Of a stretch of DNA of 64,000 nucleotides, positions 21,701 to 36,700 are shown piece after piece. Position 1 is the first letter of the stretch. Each line of letters starts with the position of its first letter. The notes under the pieces are model-generated. The model was not told the DNA's origin and ran no database searches. It saw only the letters and a program-made list of their open reading frames with translations. The position numbers and the translations under genes are program-made. Source of the DNA: Plasmopara viticola (Eukaryota > Oomycota > Peronosporomycetes > Peronosporales > Peronosporaceae); assembly GCA_001695595.3 (NCBI GenBank), contig MBPM02000021.1, forward strand, positions 310,001-374,000, read 5' to 3'.

Positions 21701-24700
21701 TGTTTCAGCCAACCAATCTTGCGCAACATGGGTCTAATTTGTCACATTCTCACCCCTGTTGTGCATACGGCCTCTTTATAGGGAGGCCTGGTCAGGTTTG
21801 TGCCCGGGACCAATATGAGAGGTATATAGGCACTGGGTTTCCGGAAAAGCAGGTCTCAAACCTTCCATAGCGGGTAACAATTAAAAGTTTTACTAGATGA
21901 CATTTCCTTAGACAAGATATTGTTATTTCTTAAGTTTGTTTTTTGCGGCGTCAGTTATCTTGCTTGCACAGTTTTTAATATAATTTGTTGAAATGTTAAT
22001 TGCTATAGCAATCTTTGACCTTATTTTTGCTTGACACCGTTCTTTGATAACATTTGTATATACAACTTTCCATCGTGCAGCTTCCTTATCAAATACCAAC
22101 TTTTCGATGTAATTACGATTGAATTAATTATTTTTTTCAAATTTCTCGGTAATGAAATGGCTCTAGCTCTACGTTTAGCATTAATAAAATTCTACTTATC
22201 AAATTGATAGATATTAGTATTGAAGGCGGTGGGCGACGTGCTTTGGAGACGTTTCAGCTCATCATTTGCCTAAATTTCAAATAAAATTATCGATCTCATG
22301 CTTAGTAAAACGATCATTGAACTCATTATTATAGAAAAACTCGCTCTTATTAAAATTAAGAACCTCTTGTGCTTTTCGCATTATGAACTCGCTTCCAATG
22401 TAGAAAACAAGTTAGCTGACCTCACGAATGCTTAATTACGGCTAGCACAATTCGAGGCGACTGTTGTTATTAAGAGCGATAAAAACGAAGCAATATTCTT
22501 GTTTGTTTTGACCCTTTGCTATTTATGTAAGCTTATTAGTAGGCTGTCACACTTCCGTACTAGCTCCTGAAGTCGCTGTATGTACGTCTATATCATGAGC
22601 CACTTTCAAAAGCTTTAAATGCGTTTTTTAGTCAAATTGATTCGCCTTTTGGTGCATCACATGTGCACCAACATATCTCGTTTTGGGGCCAATGTACAGC
22701 TCTGTCCGATTCTGATCCGGTGTTCCTCTTGGATACTTTATATCATATGTAGCTGCATGGACAAGCAAATTTACGGCTGTGATTTCGCTTGTGAGAAAAA
22801 TGTAGGGCTGCTTGGTCGGACTTTGGTGAGTATTGATGTAGCATTCTTAATTAGACTAAGAGCTTTGCATTAATTTTGCAGTGCGTTGTGATCGTGGATG
22901 ACAGTTACAAGGCTCTTTGATTTGAGCACTCCACTGTTTCGACTACTTCCCTGCCTCACTTTGGCCTAAATATTTATAATAGGTGACATGTATGGTCATT
23001 TTAAGATGAAGCTACCGTAATATCGGTAGACTACTCGACCTTGAGATTTGCTGGAGGTTATACGAGCAATTTTGGGAACCGAAGTTTGTGCTCCTCACTA
23101 CGCTATGTTTTCTTTTCGGCCATTGGGGCATCCAGCCCATTCAAGTATCTGGTGCGGGTTGGCAAAGCTTTCACTCTTTTGTTTATAAGTTCACCTCTTT
23201 TTTTAATGACCCATCGTCGGCTCCCTTGATTAGGATCTTCTGGGTAGCCTAGGGCCCCCAGGTTTCGGGTCGGGGAATTAAGCACTCGAGCCATAGCAAC
23301 AAAATTACTATCCGTAAGCAAACAAGATGTCCGGCAATTAATTTAGAGACTCATCGCATAAGTAGCGTGGAAAATAATCGTACTAGTGCCGCTTGAAATC
23401 TCACGAAGCTCATGCAGCCGAAAACGATATAAGAAGAAAGCGTTTGTATTCTAGTGTCGAAATTGCAAATGTGTATAGAAATGATGCAGTCGTAGTAGTA
23501 TTGCAGTATGCGTTGGCATACGAGCTGATTGACAAATGAATTAAATTTTTAATCCCAAAGCTCTTCCTTTTAACTGGTACATCCTTAAAACATGAAGTGC
23601 TCGCTTTAGTTCTTGCTACCTTTATTGCTTGACTCGCTATAACGTCTTAAAACTTGCTCGTGATTATGACGAATACTTATACCTACCGATTTTATTATCT
23701 CCGCAAATGTTTTCTTGAATGCTTTATCTTCTTTCTTGCGTCGACAGCGAGAAGAATTTTCATATATAAGAAAGAAGTTAGTTTCGCTTAAATATTTATT
23801 TCGGTGATTGTCATTCTATGAGCGATAATCACTTAATCAAACAATAAACTTTCTATCGAAACATAGATATGGTTCGACTATGGTCTGCGTTGCTTGCTCA
23901 CCTTACTATACTTAAGTATGTGCTGACCAATAGAAGTCTTGATGCTGCTATCGGTAAGCGTAATTTTGAATCGGGTGGAGATTTTTTTGTATCACTAGAA
24001 AAAAGAGTGGGTATCGATATCACTCTCAACGACTTTAAATGTTACTTTGTCGACAATATCGCTGATGCTATGATGTTGTGCGTCAGTTGTTTCAATTGCC
24101 CATTATAATATTAATACCGAGTGCCCACGGGTATAAAACAAACGTAATGTACCGAATATTTTTGCAAATATTATCACCACAAATCTACGATTAGTAAAGC
24201 AACTAAATAAAACAACAGCCGCATCCGTTTCTATATTAACGTATATATCGTATGTTTTCTTGTTGGTCAAGTAAGCCAAACTACCAAATTGAAGTCAAAC
24301 AATTTCTGTGATTAGAATTCTTCAGGGATGCATCTATACGAGAGACGTTGTACTCTACTTTAATATTTATTATGTAGCCGCCGATGTTAAAACAGACGCC
24401 ATTATTGGTTTCGATTTGCCGATGCAGTATCGAGAGACAGCTAGTAGCAACTTAGAGCACACAGATTCCAGTGTGTTTGGAGGAATGTATTTAGTGTACT
24501 AAGTGCCTCTTTGCATAAGCATGCAAAATTGTGGTTCTTGCTTACCACTGCAGGTCATTAGCAGCCTTTTTTTAAATTTGAGCTACTTATAAGTGCCTTT
24601 TTACATCACCATTATGACAAGATCCTAGGGAAAGATACACTATCCGCAATTGTGTTTATATCAAAACGCTTGAAGCGAACTCATCACGGCTACTTAGCTT

Positions 24701-27700
24701 ACAGGGGACTCTGTAATGATTGCTATACATAATCTGTGTCCTCGATCGAATTCATATTGCACGATGTTCTGCTAGCTTGTAGTCTACCGGTGAAACCTGC
24801 TCCACAGAAATCTTGATTACTAACTACGGAGGTACCAAATCTATTGATGTATTGTGTAGGGGGAGGTACCTATATCTAGACCGCAAACGCATCAATCCCT
24901 GTCATTGCACATACAAACGTCCCGAATCGTGGTCATTTCGACCAAAAGAAAACTCTACCTAATTTGTCTCTACCACAAACAAAAAGTTCTTAACACACAG
25001 TCGACTGACAATTGTCTGTGGATGGCACGCTATAGGCATCATCAATATTTTTTTATGCGCGCAAGCCCCTCTCCGACACCATTGTGTCCGAAAGGCTCAA
25101 ATATGCAATTACAATTCCCATGATCAGCCTTTCTGTTTAAGATTAGCTGAATTTAAAAAAATGTACCATCTTTCTCAGACAACAGTTTATCAGTGCTGCT
25201 AGTAATTTTGGGCAAGCCAAAGACAATGCCGAGATCTATGGTTTTTCATCAGCAGTCCACCAGCTCGGTAAAGAAGTTGAAGTAAAAGCCGACGTGTCTG
25301 ACCCCTACCAGACTTCGTACGTCGAAACAAGTATAGTATGTGCAGCGAGTCGCTACATCCGTATATTTCTATAATTGAGCGTGCAAGAATTGATACTTTT
25401 CACGCATCTATTTTATTCATAAATGATTGAGACACCCTTAATTTCTTTTAGCTCTGAAAGCACAAATGCTTCAATGGGGGAGCTCAGAAATTTTTCTCCC
25501 TGATCTCAGAGTTGAGACCAGTCCACTTACCAAAACACTAATCTCGCTTCACAAAAAGATGGCTGAATATAAATAGAAAGGCAAAGAGAGCGACTACATC
25601 CAACCAAGAATAACAAAAAAAAAACTCGGATGGTCAAAAGTAATACATAATTGGTTGATGATAAATGTCTTCATCGGAGAAGCCGTCCGACATTGATATC
25701 ATGTTCTGACATACCCAAAGAAGCTATGCTAGATATACACTGGAGTACAGCGTACTTAAGCCATTTTTCTCTGAAAAACGGATCGGATTGAAATGGTCGA
25801 ATACACTCTTCTGTGAAGCACACCGCTTGCATTTTTGGTGAAGTTGCAATCGCTGTCGATTGGTAAGCCACTTGTCGATTAAATTTTCTCGTGCGATTAC
25901 AATCGCACTAAGAGCTGTATATTGCCATTTGATTTGTATTCTTGATAAATAATAAAAGCTATCAGCTTCTCCTAGTAGAAGCCAACTATTGCGCAAAGGT
26001 GCGTCGGCAAAAATTGTTTGAGTTTTGGCTTGCATCCAAAACTGAATTTCTCTTTCATGAAGAACAAAATAATTTTGCAGTTCTTTGGGACAAGCGGGGC
26101 GTATTTATCGCTGGCTTACCTGTTACATTTGCGCAGAAGACTGCAAAAGCCTTAGAACGTGAATGGTGCATCCGATCTGCTGTATGACATATTTCAATAA
26201 GGGAATTCTTCACAGCATTTCTTAGCTGTCCGAACTTATCCGTGATAGACATTTCTCACCAATTTGCAGGAATATACAGCCGGAGGCTTTGCCAGAAGCG
26301 ACACAAAGGACGCGAATAGACTATCTGGTATTTGAAAAAGGTTTGAAGGGTGCTCGCTGGAGGCTTCCCTTGATGCAGAAAAGCCATTTTGGTGCTAGGC
26401 TTGTCAGGCCGATCAATGTCTTTTCAATCGACATGACGAGGTTTTGCAAAACACACGCAGCCAGCATTGTACTCGAAAAATTAGCCGACTAGGGCTTTTC
26501 TTTTACTTTAATCCTCTTAGATTGAAGGCGTAGGCAAAACGAAAAGGGTTTAACTCGCTCGGTTGCTATTTGGAATCCATGGCTGCTTAAAAAGCAGTTG
26601 ATGACTTAAGTCTACATCGATGCTGGCACGAAAAAATGGCCATGACCGTACACACTCGCCTAGATGGCTCAAAGCGTCCTTTAGAGCTGACTGGCCATCC
26701 TAATGGAAATCATAAATGAACACTTTTGCAAGATACACCATAATGAAAGACTTTTATAGCCAAAGCAAATGCGTCACCAGACAATCAAACGTCGCCTCTA
26801 CGTTTGACCGCCCTTATGAGTCCATTGACAATTTTTATCGAATGTTTCCATCAGTACTTATTGTCACTAGTGGTATATTTGACTTCCTCATTTCAATTCA
26901 GTTGTAGCCGTCTCACAAATTTAGTATACTGTACAAATTTTACCCGAGCATGATGCAAAATAGACCGTACTTCCTCGAAGGCGTGTACCATTGCACTGTT
27001 AGGATTATGGTTAGCATTAATTAGCTGCCCTTTAAATTTTTGAGCACAGAAAGTCGGTGACAAGTGCAAAAATCTCGAGCCCCGCACCATGCAGTTTTCT
27101 GTGTGTTCGCCGAAAAAGGCACCAATAAGCTCACACGGCTCTCGTGGTAGTGGCGATCGCCTGATGACACAATAGCTCGTGTCTGGCAAGAGGTCAACCT
27201 CGTGCTTCGCTTTCTATTCGGTTGCACTGTTAAAGCTTAGTAGATTTTGATGACTGCTTAAAAAATCTTGCAAACAAAAAATGATAATAGGAATCAGATG
27301 CAGACTGATATCATCTAGAGTGTTCGTTGGATGCCCTTTAGCAGTAGGCAAAATACAAAACTATAAGTTTGATGGCACTACGCTAGTTTTCTCTTGTTGC
27401 GTCTCTTCTTAGCACAAATATTTGAGGGACAGGGTACCTGCGGCTAATAGATACGAAACGGACCGTGGTTTAAACGCGAAACTGGTCTGAAGTCGCTTCA
27501 GCTTCAATGTACAAAAGACTGACCGAACCCTGAGTTTGTATAGTACCACACTAATGCGTCTCTTGGTGACTTAAAGATCATTCTGACCTCGTGGTTAAGA
27601 GTATACTCATGTTGTACTGACATTTATGCTTTACACGGATCCTGATATTATATATTTGATGCCACAAACGTCAGTTCGTGTCCTAATGGAGCAAAAGTGA

Positions 27701-28749
27701 TAGCGATCACATGTACTCAACAGACAACTCTCACTAATATTGTTTTTTGGATGTAAGTATACTGAACGATCTCGGCTCCGATTAAATAATAAGTTGTCTT
27801 TTCCTTCGCAATGTTAAGCTTGCTAAAAATTTCGCAAATGAGCCGAAAACCGTATAAAAATGAAATTGGCTGTTCCAATTTAGCAAAATCACCTCTGTAT
27901 CAAAACCCCGAAATTTTGCAAGACCTATAGATATATCTTTGACTCTGCATCTTTATGAGGCATCACATTAATCACCCTTCACGACCGGGAGAGAAGCCTA
28001 GTTACTGCAATGACATACGGAGCTTAGTAGAACAAATGTTCTTAATATAACGCACAATCACATGAAAGTTTCTACGCGCAAAGGCGAGAAACGACAAGAA
28101 ATGTCGTAAATGCAGTAAGCTCCCGGTCCTTGGAGATATGGACGACCTAAGTCCTACGGCCTTTTTAGTTGCAACAATCGATCGGCAATTTGCAGCAGCA
28201 ATTTTTACTATCTGCCAGATCAATTGTGATTGGAATCTTGCTGATGGGCTCCAAGAAGCATGAGATTTCTCGCGATGAAAGACGACACTTGAGGCCTTTT
28301 GTCTTAATTGCAGTTTGTGAGGTTAAAATTGCTTTCGAAATTTGTGCGGTAGTCGAAAGTAAGTGCAAAACTATCATATGACAATATATCTTCTTAACTC
28401 CGACGAGCTCAAAAAGCGATTTAAGACTACAGTCCAAGAATTTAAACATTGGAAGACATACTTTATAAAGGTGATCAAAAGGTTAAAAAGCCTTAGTTAT
28501 TGCATCATTCAAACAATTTACGCGATTAGTAGAAAGTGATGATAGAAAAGAGATAACCACCCTGGTCACACACATCTTTCTTTTGAATTGCCGCGCTTCT
28601 TCGATATATTTTGCTAACTCACCTGGGTCTTCTCGACCTATCCACCAGTGACGGTTTAGACTACAATTTTCATTTTAAATTTCGGGCTGCTTTACAAGCA
28701 GTCATGATGTGTAAGCTGCCTCGAGAAAGAAGAAGCGGTTGGGCAGGTC
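21701..28749. other. Long intergenic desert
   Basis: About 7 kb with no gene I can support. Frames stay below about 105 codons and show no domains. It is AT-rich and presumably consists of strongly decayed transposon sequence, but I cannot assign it. Confidence 0.55.
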
Positions 28750-29200
28750 TACGCCGCGATTTTAAAGAGGCGTTTGAGCTTAAGTAATTGTTTGCGCGAG
28801 TATAGCGTTGGATCTGCAGACCTCACATTGCCTTTGTTGGATCGATTATTTGCAACATCGACTATGCCATAGGTTGTGTGTTAGTGTTGGTTCGTGAAGA
28901 CAGTCATTGGCAAGTCGTCTGCTCTGGGGCAGCCACGTAAAAAGCTATAGAAAGACAGGGACTACTTGCGAAGGAGTACACACTGGTGACGTTCCTGGTG
29001 CTTATTGTGCGATTGAAGCTCTTTGTGTTCCATTTAAACCATGCATTTCTAAAGACATTAATGAATGCGTTTCACCTGCCCCAATAATGCCAAATTGTTC
29101 GTATTTCTTCTCTAAATCCAGCTTTTTCGTCGAATATAAGCCTGGTGAACCTAATGCGCTTCTCGACGCGATTTTGCGCAGGCTAAACTATGAGGTACTT
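28750..29200 (+). mobile_element. Decayed Ty3/gypsy RNase H region
   Basis: Plus-strand fragments follow the order of a gypsy RNase H. NIDYAIGCVLVLVRED (about 28853-28900) stands for TDASDxAIGGVL. Next come CSGAATxKAIERQGLLAKEYTLVTF (about 28920-28997) and FHLNHAFLKTL (about 29033-29065) for YTDHxSLR. FFVEYKPGEPNALLDAILRR (about 29125-29184) stands for FxxEYKPGxxNxxADALSRR. Catalytic aspartates and the frame are partly lost. The matching integrase part downstream could not be recognised. Confidence 0.7.
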
Positions 29201-32200
29201 CACGTCAGAGGAGCTAGAAGACATATCGACATACATGCATACATATTATAGAATGAATCCCTCTGTAGAGGTTTCAATACATTTATTTATCGTAGGCAAA
29301 GTCATGCGACTAAAAAAATGCAGTAATATCGCTATGCAAACTAATAGGGAAATAATCAGACAGATTCAGCTTGAGTCGTCGTTTTAGAACGACGACAGAG
29401 ACCAAAAGTGATATGTTCTTGGAGACGCATAGAAACGATTTTTTTGGTCTCCTTACATATTGATGACCCCAGGTTTGTCGGGTATGTGAGGACCTGGGGA
29501 CTCTGCTGAAGAGTCAATCTCGCGGCTCACGTGCTCTCTACTTTACAGAGTCTGCTTCAAATGGCGAATTCATGATTCTAGACTTGGTTTAAGCCGACCA
29601 GAAAGTGCAGGCAACTTATTATTATGGTACTCGTGTGTCACTTCAGTCTAATAAAGCATTTGATGACTGTTTTAACCAATTTGACCAAAGATTGACAGCA
29701 AGGCAGATTATAATTATTGCATTTGAGCGTCATTGTCGTCTGGACTTGTTGGTGTCAACTACTAATTCCAAACAAAGGTGCCAGCAGCTTACCGCTTATC
29801 TGATAAAAGCAACTTCTTTGAGATCCGATTTTATGGTGTCAGCAGCATACCAATTCTCAGACAGATGTTTCGACGAAAAGAGCCCGCTACTTTGATTGAC
29901 AAATGCGAGGTTTGTGCTCTGGAGAAGGGCACATTTGAAGCCGACAAATTGTCAATAGTCGGGTTTTTACTCAGTAATGTGATTCAAAAGTCGACACTTT
30001 TCATTAAAGTGCTGAGAAACTATAAAGTTTCGCTATTTTTTTGAAGCACGAAAGCTTTAAGAATGATTAGAAGCGAGGCTTAATAATAGTTCTCCTCGCA
30101 GATCGCTAATATGTTATCAGTGTCCTTACTAAAACAATTATCTGATTTTTGTAGGAAGTCGCTAAACAAAGTCTGCCAGGCAAAAGATGCGATTGCATCC
30201 GCCCAATACATCTAATGAGATTTTGAGATAAGCATCAAAAGCGACTTCTTGAATTTTAAGCTTATGGGGAAATTAATGCCGGATCTCAACCTACCTCTAC
30301 AAAGAGTTAATTTGGTATTTCCAGAAAAGTTACTCTTTTTAGGGAGGACCCACTTCAGCCTGACCTAAACGATGTCGTCACTCCTTAAATTTAATGCAAG
30401 ACTCTTTAAGGGTTTTCTGTTTTTTTCGACCCCACACGAGTCCTGAGATGTCCCTACCACTACTCTCAAAGCGCTGTCTCCGCACTTGACATTGTTGCAA
30501 AGGCGAGGGTTGTAAAAATTCTGTTTCTCAGAAAGCTAAAACCCTGCTATATCGGTTGTGAATTTAAAATTTAAATATTGTGTGCATTAAACGACACGTC
30601 AAGCTTGGCGAGCACTACGAAAAAAAACGAAATCAATTGCAGTATAAAGACCTTGCGCTGAGATGTGCGTTAGCTGACTTGACTACTTCGATCGTAAATT
30701 AGCCGGCCACACAGATTTGTTGTTTTCTCGACGGTCTTAAAAATATAGGTCACTTCGATAAGCTGTGGCCTGGTCGCCTAGGCTAACCAATCTCAAGCGC
30801 GTCGCGCAAAAGCTGCTTATCTTTACAGAAAAAGTAGCACGGTGAAGGCGAGAGTGGCCTCCTTCGGTGCTCACTGACCGCTAACTCCAACCGAGAATTG
30901 TATTGTGCTTTTGTAGTTGCTATAGTTTATAATGAAGTGGTGCGATTATCTCGCATCACCGAGCTCGTCAAAACCGCGGAAACAGCTCTAGCACCATATA
31001 TTAAAGACGTTGCGATTTAGCAACTTGAGCTTCTTATGGAAGCCGTAGTCCTGTGACTGCGCGTTGGGGTATGGTAAGCGTGGCGCTAATTAAAACAAAT
31101 GACCACAGCTCCTGACTTGGCATTTTGCCGAGGATGAGACATCAAAAAATAAGCTACATTCAATTCACCTTCATAATCGCTGAAAGCGATTAAGCTTCAT
31201 ATGGTGTCACTCTGAAAGCTTACGAGATTTCAGAAATGGTTTTGCAATTGATTTGTGGTTGTGACAATGCCGGAGTGTACCATAGCGTATCATCATACCT
31301 CCGGTACCCTCATACCCTTGCATTCTACAACACCAAGAGATTATTTTGGCTGAATTTGGATGTTGCGACAAGACCACCCGCAAAAGTCGCCGTTAGGTTG
31401 TGCTGATGCGATGACGTTAGCTCTTAAAGATGCTGAGCGAGAAGTGGCCTCTAGAAGCCCTTTGCAGCAGGCAAAACAGATTGTCGTACTGCTCGGGGCC
31501 ATGATGATCTCCTCTTTTACGTCGATCTCTTGGCCAAAATGTGAGTCAATCATTCCGGATGGCAATTATCGGTGTAACCTGTCGATTGGCGGTCACATCG
31601 CCCATCGGCCACTGACTTGATGGCTATGATCATTTGACCTTCTTGTGAGATGTGCAGTAAGAAATTGACTCTAACTCGACTTTTTAGACTTTTTATGGTA
31701 ATCAAATTAGGCGCTCCCTCGACTATGGCATCGCAGGTCGGGTCTTGGCCCCTACTCCGTGATTTTCTAGCGCAGCAATGCTGTCAGTCGGACGTTAAGT
31801 CTAAAACATGTTTAGAGCCCGAGTAATAAGTTTTTTTGACAACGTTGTTGGTAGCCAGGGTGCGCCAGGACGGCGCTTGCCGGCGTGCCCACGACAATTA
31901 CCGCTCACAATTCACTGTCGGAGAAGATTGAGCATTGATGAGCGAGGTAGAGCGACTGGCGCGCACGAACCACAACAATAAAGTATAAGACTCTTTCAAA
32001 GACATCCTTGTCTTGGTAGCTCCCTGGCAGGCAAATTCTTTAGACTTAACGAGGCGCATCAATACGCAGTCCTTCTTGCAGGCGCAACATTAGGCTCAGA
32101 GGCTGATCGTGGTGCAGTGGCACCTGTAAGCTAGAAAGATCTTTTTTCTTGTTGGATCGGTCATCGTGAGGTGACGCGGCCGACCGGCAGTCTTCTTTGC

Positions 32201-33039
32201 TTGCTGTTCGGTCATTGTTATGGTCAAGCCGCTTTTCGTTTAGATGTCATAGAGTGATGTTTTTTTTAGCATTTTTTCAAGTCTTGTTCGAAAGGATGGA
32301 ACAACTTTTACATAATGTCTAGCTTTTGTGTCTTATAGCAACTTCTCAATCCCACGACTGGCATCTTATAGATACTTATATTTTTAGATATTTCGAAAGG
32401 TAATAGAATGGGTGCAAAAATTGCAGAATAAAATCTAATATATGTTGTAGGATGGATCAAAAAGATACCTAGTGAATTAGTCCTAAATCTTCAATCTATT
32501 TGCACACGTCGTTTCCCTCAAGACAGTGGGAAATTATTACACCGGAAGACCGTATAGCTTTTTGCACGCCTCTTCTGTGCAAAAATTACGTATTGGATGG
32601 GTTGAGAAGATTTTCTGCAGCTTTGTAGGTGACAGAAGATCCTTTGACCCTAAAACTGTCTTGCGCTCACGACAACCATTTGTCCGCTCCCTTCCTTAGC
32701 TGCAACTTGTGTTAAAGTGTAAGAACGTTTTCTCCTTTTTGGCTTCTAAAATTAGCAGGAATTCTATATGGATGGTGTTGTGTGATTGGCAGAACAGTCA
32801 TTGGTATACGACTGACACATATATAGAGCTGCAAGATGAGATGTAATGTGGTCCGCATAGTTTGCGAAGATCTAGGCAATTTGAAAGCAAGCTTAATATC
32901 AGCCAAATGCGTACATATCTGGCGAACCAGGTGATACGTTAATAATCCGTGTTTGTTGAGTCAATTTTATCCCATCAAGGACTTTGGAAAGAAAGTGCAC
33001 TCGACAAGATCCGGTCGTTAGCCTTCAACAGCTGGCTAA
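29201..33039. other. Intergenic desert, possible gypsy 3' part and LTR
   Basis: No supportable gene. A locally GC-rich segment at about 31843-32030 starts TGTTGGTAGCCAGG and holds an AATAAAG near 31978. That would suit an LTR placed about 3 kb after the gypsy RNase H relic. I found no second copy in the window, so the LTR call is tentative. Confidence 0.35.
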
Positions 33040-33514
33040 ATCATAAGTTCTTCTCAGTTTCCACGCAAACTCCAAGTTGATATGTCGCCACGACGTCAAT
33101 AGAGCTTTGATTTGCGCACATCAAAGCGTCATTGCTTCCGACGATACGGACACGTTCATAATATCTCCACTTTGCATAATCTACAAGAAAGTAAACACAC
33201 TGAGATGTCAAGTTCCTGCTGCTTCATTTAATGCTTGCCACGTTGCTAAATGTATTTCTAAGTGCCTGAGCACTCGCTATGATTGTGGTGAAATGATCTT
33301 ACCATTTGTAGTTTCCAGTTGTATGAAGAACATTTTTTAGTATTTTACGCGTTGTGGTAGCAATTAGCTCATAGTACATATGATAACAGCGTCGTCACCT
33401 CATGAATGGAGCACATTTGACGTAAGCATCTTCTGGTGTATCAAACGTAATGATGTTATGCTGACGCACATCCGTAAGTCGATATTGTAATTGGTAGGCT
33501 GCACCAGCTTTAAT
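33040..33514 (-). pseudogene. Relic of unidentified gene A, downstream part (module copy 2)
   Basis: Minus-strand coding-like pieces match the relic at 11700-12230. HNIITFDTPEDAYVKCAPF (about 33455-33399) lies just beside the copia element, VGSNDALMCANQSS is at about 33150-33109, and DVVATYQLGV at about 33103-33074. Intervening stops show that it is dead. A copia element inserted at 33515 separates it from its other part at 37953-38060. Family unknown. Confidence 0.5.
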
Positions 33515-33747
33515 TGTTGATAAAATAAACTCGGGATCGGATCTACTAGGATGTTCTAATGGACTTGTGGTCGGGATTGCAAACCGAAAAGTAAGTTGTA
33601 TTTGTGCGTTTATCCTTGTCCTACTCTTTGCTGTCTCTCTTGCTGGCCATTCATTCCTTTCGCGCACGATAGCCATTCAATCGCATTGACCAATCACTGG
33701 TCATAGTAACGTCCGCCTTTCTTCGATCAGCACATCAATCTTTAACA
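33515..33747 (-). repeat. 3' LTR of copia element (233 bp)
   Basis: Identical to the right-hand LTR except for one extra C near 33581. Ends are TG...CA. The left border touches TTAAT, the duplicated target. Confidence 0.95.
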
Positions 33748-33779
33748 CTCTCCCTTGATGTGCGCGCGAAGTGAGCATC

Positions 33780-36700
33780 CTACGCTGCCATCCGTAGACC
33801 CGTAAGAAACTTGCTGTGCTTGTCCCTTGCAAGTGCCTTCGTAAATCCGTCCGCGACCATGTCTTCCGTCGGCTTGTATTCAAGTGTGATTTCCTTGCGT
33901 TCCACTTTCTCGCGCAGGAAATGAAACTTGATGTCGATGTGCTTCGTCCGCGAGTGATAACAGGATTCTTGGCCAGTGCGATGCAACCTTGATTATCTTG
34001 ATAAATCGTTGTTGCCGAATCGACACCGTACTTCATGTCCTTGAGCAGACTTCGGAACCAAATAGCCTCTTGCGTCACACTGTACAAACTCATGTACTCT
34101 GCTTCCGTGCTTGATGTTGCGACCGTCGGCTGACGCTTGGAATTCCACGAAACGGCACTTCCATTCAAGAAGAATACATACCCTGTTGTTGAACGTCGCG
34201 TGTCGAGGTCTCCTGCCCAGTTTGCATCAGCATACGCAATCAGCTCTCCCTTGCTCGAGCCGTCAAACACAATGCTGATATCTAGTGTCGTCTTCAAGTA
34301 CTTCAGAATTCGCTTGGCCGCCGCCCAGTGTGCCTTGCCGTAACGCTCGCAAAACTTGGCAACTTCACCAACAGCATATGCTATGTCCGGGCGCGTACAT
34401 GTTGCTATGTACATCAAAGCCCCCACCAGTTCGCGATATGGGTACTTCGGCGCAAACGCTTCCTCTTCGGGCAACTTCGACAACTTGGAGTTACTGTCCG
34501 CTGGTGTGTGCGCGTCCTTGCATTGATCAACACCAAATTTCTCCGCGAGTCGCTTGATATACGCTTGTTGGTTTATCTTGATCACATGGTCGTCACGCTT
34601 GCGGTGTATCTCGATCCCCAGGCAATACTTGAGCTCTCCGAGTTCTTTGATGCTGAACTCTTCCTTCAGCGCACTCTTGATGTCCTCAATATGATCCATG
34701 GTTTTGCAGAACAGCATCAAGTCATCCACGTAAATGATGATGATGCTGTACTCGTTTCTCGAAACACGAACGAACACACATGGGTCTGCCGAGGTACCCT
34801 TGAAACCTTGATTCTCCAGATGCTTGGTGAGCTTGCTGTTCCACTGTCGCGCAGCTTGCTTCGTCCCGTAAAGTGCTTTTTGAAGTAAGCACTTCTTTGC
34901 CGGATTTTCTTCATCTTCGAAGCCATCTGGCTGGTCCATGTAGATCTCCTCTTCAACTTCGCCATACAGGAATGCTGTATCAACGTCGATATTTTCAGCT
35001 TCTAAGTCTTCAGCCGCTGCGATCGCCAACACCGCATTAATCGACTCTTTGCGTGCGACTGGCGCAAACGTCTCATTGTAGTCAATTCCAGGGCGCTGCG
35101 TAAACCCTTTGCGACTAAGCGTGCCTTGAACTTCACAATATTGCCACTCGGATCACGCTTGATACGGAAGACCCACTTGCACCCAACAGCCTTCTTATGC
35201 TGTGGCATGTCCAATAGCTTCCATGTGTTGTGATCTTCAAGTGACTTCATCTCGCTCTTCATCGCTTCCAGCCACTGATCCTTGTATTCGCTCTTCATTA
35301 CTTCTTCGTAGGTGGAAGCTTGTTCCCCACTGCTCTCCGCGACCAAACAGTGGTGAGAGTCGTACTCTCCCTCGAAGTCGTCCAGATTGAATTCACCGCG
35401 GCGTATGTTCGTGAATTCTTTGTCGTAGCGCACCAGACCACGCTTCTTCCGAACAGGTCGAACCATCCACTCTTCTTCGCCATCTCGGCCAGGTGTGCTC
35501 GATGCACGAGTTGGAACTTGAACGACCACGTTATCTTGTCCGTCGTTCCCCGGCTCCTGGCGTGTTCGCATCGGTGGTGTCCTCAAAACTTCCTCTTCAA
35601 AAGGTGCCTCCGTCTCTTCTTCGTCTTCAATCACGTCGACGATCACATTTATTCTCTTCTCCAGTACCTTCGAGACGGGATGCTCAGCGAACGTCACACT
35701 TCTTGAAATCTTGATTGATCCGTCGTCCGCGTCAAGAAGTCGATACGCCTTGTGTTTCTTCGCATATCCAAGGAAGAAACACTTTACGCCTAAATCGTCC
35801 AGTTTCTTGCGTCCCGCCTTCGCCACATGCGCGTAACACTGCGCACCAAATACGCGCATGTGGTCGATACGCGGTTTCCGCTTAAACACCATCTCGTATG
35901 GACTTGATCTCTTGTTCGACGCGTTTGGAAGCACGTTCCGGATGTCTGTCGCTGTCATGAGAGCTTCACACCAGTATGACTTGTCGAGTCCACTGTCCTT
36001 GATCATACAGCGTGTCATCTCGATCAGTGTCCGGTTCATGCGCTCTGCCATACCGTTCTGTTCAGGGTTGAACGGTACCGTGAACTCTTGTTTGATAAAC
36101 TTTGCCTTGCAAAAGTTGTCCATCGCCGCGTTCCGGTACTCCCCACCGTTGTCACTTCGAAGAACCTTGACCTTTGTCCCAGACAGCGTCTTGATCTCTC
36201 GGTAAAATCTTGTGAACGCGCTTGTTACTTCGCTCTTCTTCCGCAACGGGAAGACCGTCGTGTACCGGTTTTTCATCATGATGAAGCTGACAATGTACTT
36301 GTAGCCGGACTTTGAGAGTGGCGTGATTGGCCCGAGTACGTCAGAACACACCACTTCATCGGAACGCGCAGCCTCCCTGAGCTCTGCGTCTTCCTCACTT
36401 GTATTGAAGGACTTTCGCACTTGCTTGGATGTTGCGCACACATCGCATACAAAGTCCATCTTCATCTCTTCTCCCTTGATTCTTCCATCCTTGACCAGAG
36501 CGTTTACCGTGCCATACGATGCGTGACCCAGTCTTCGGTGCCATAAATCTGCTTCTGTCTCTGCAACATGGCACTCCGCATCAGCCTCGATGTTGAGGTA
36601 CATCAGGAAACCCTGTTTCCTTCTCGTGGCAACCGGTGTGCCGCCACGCTTCACCACGCACTCGTCGCGGGTAATCTCGATCGTCATTCCTCGTGCTGCT

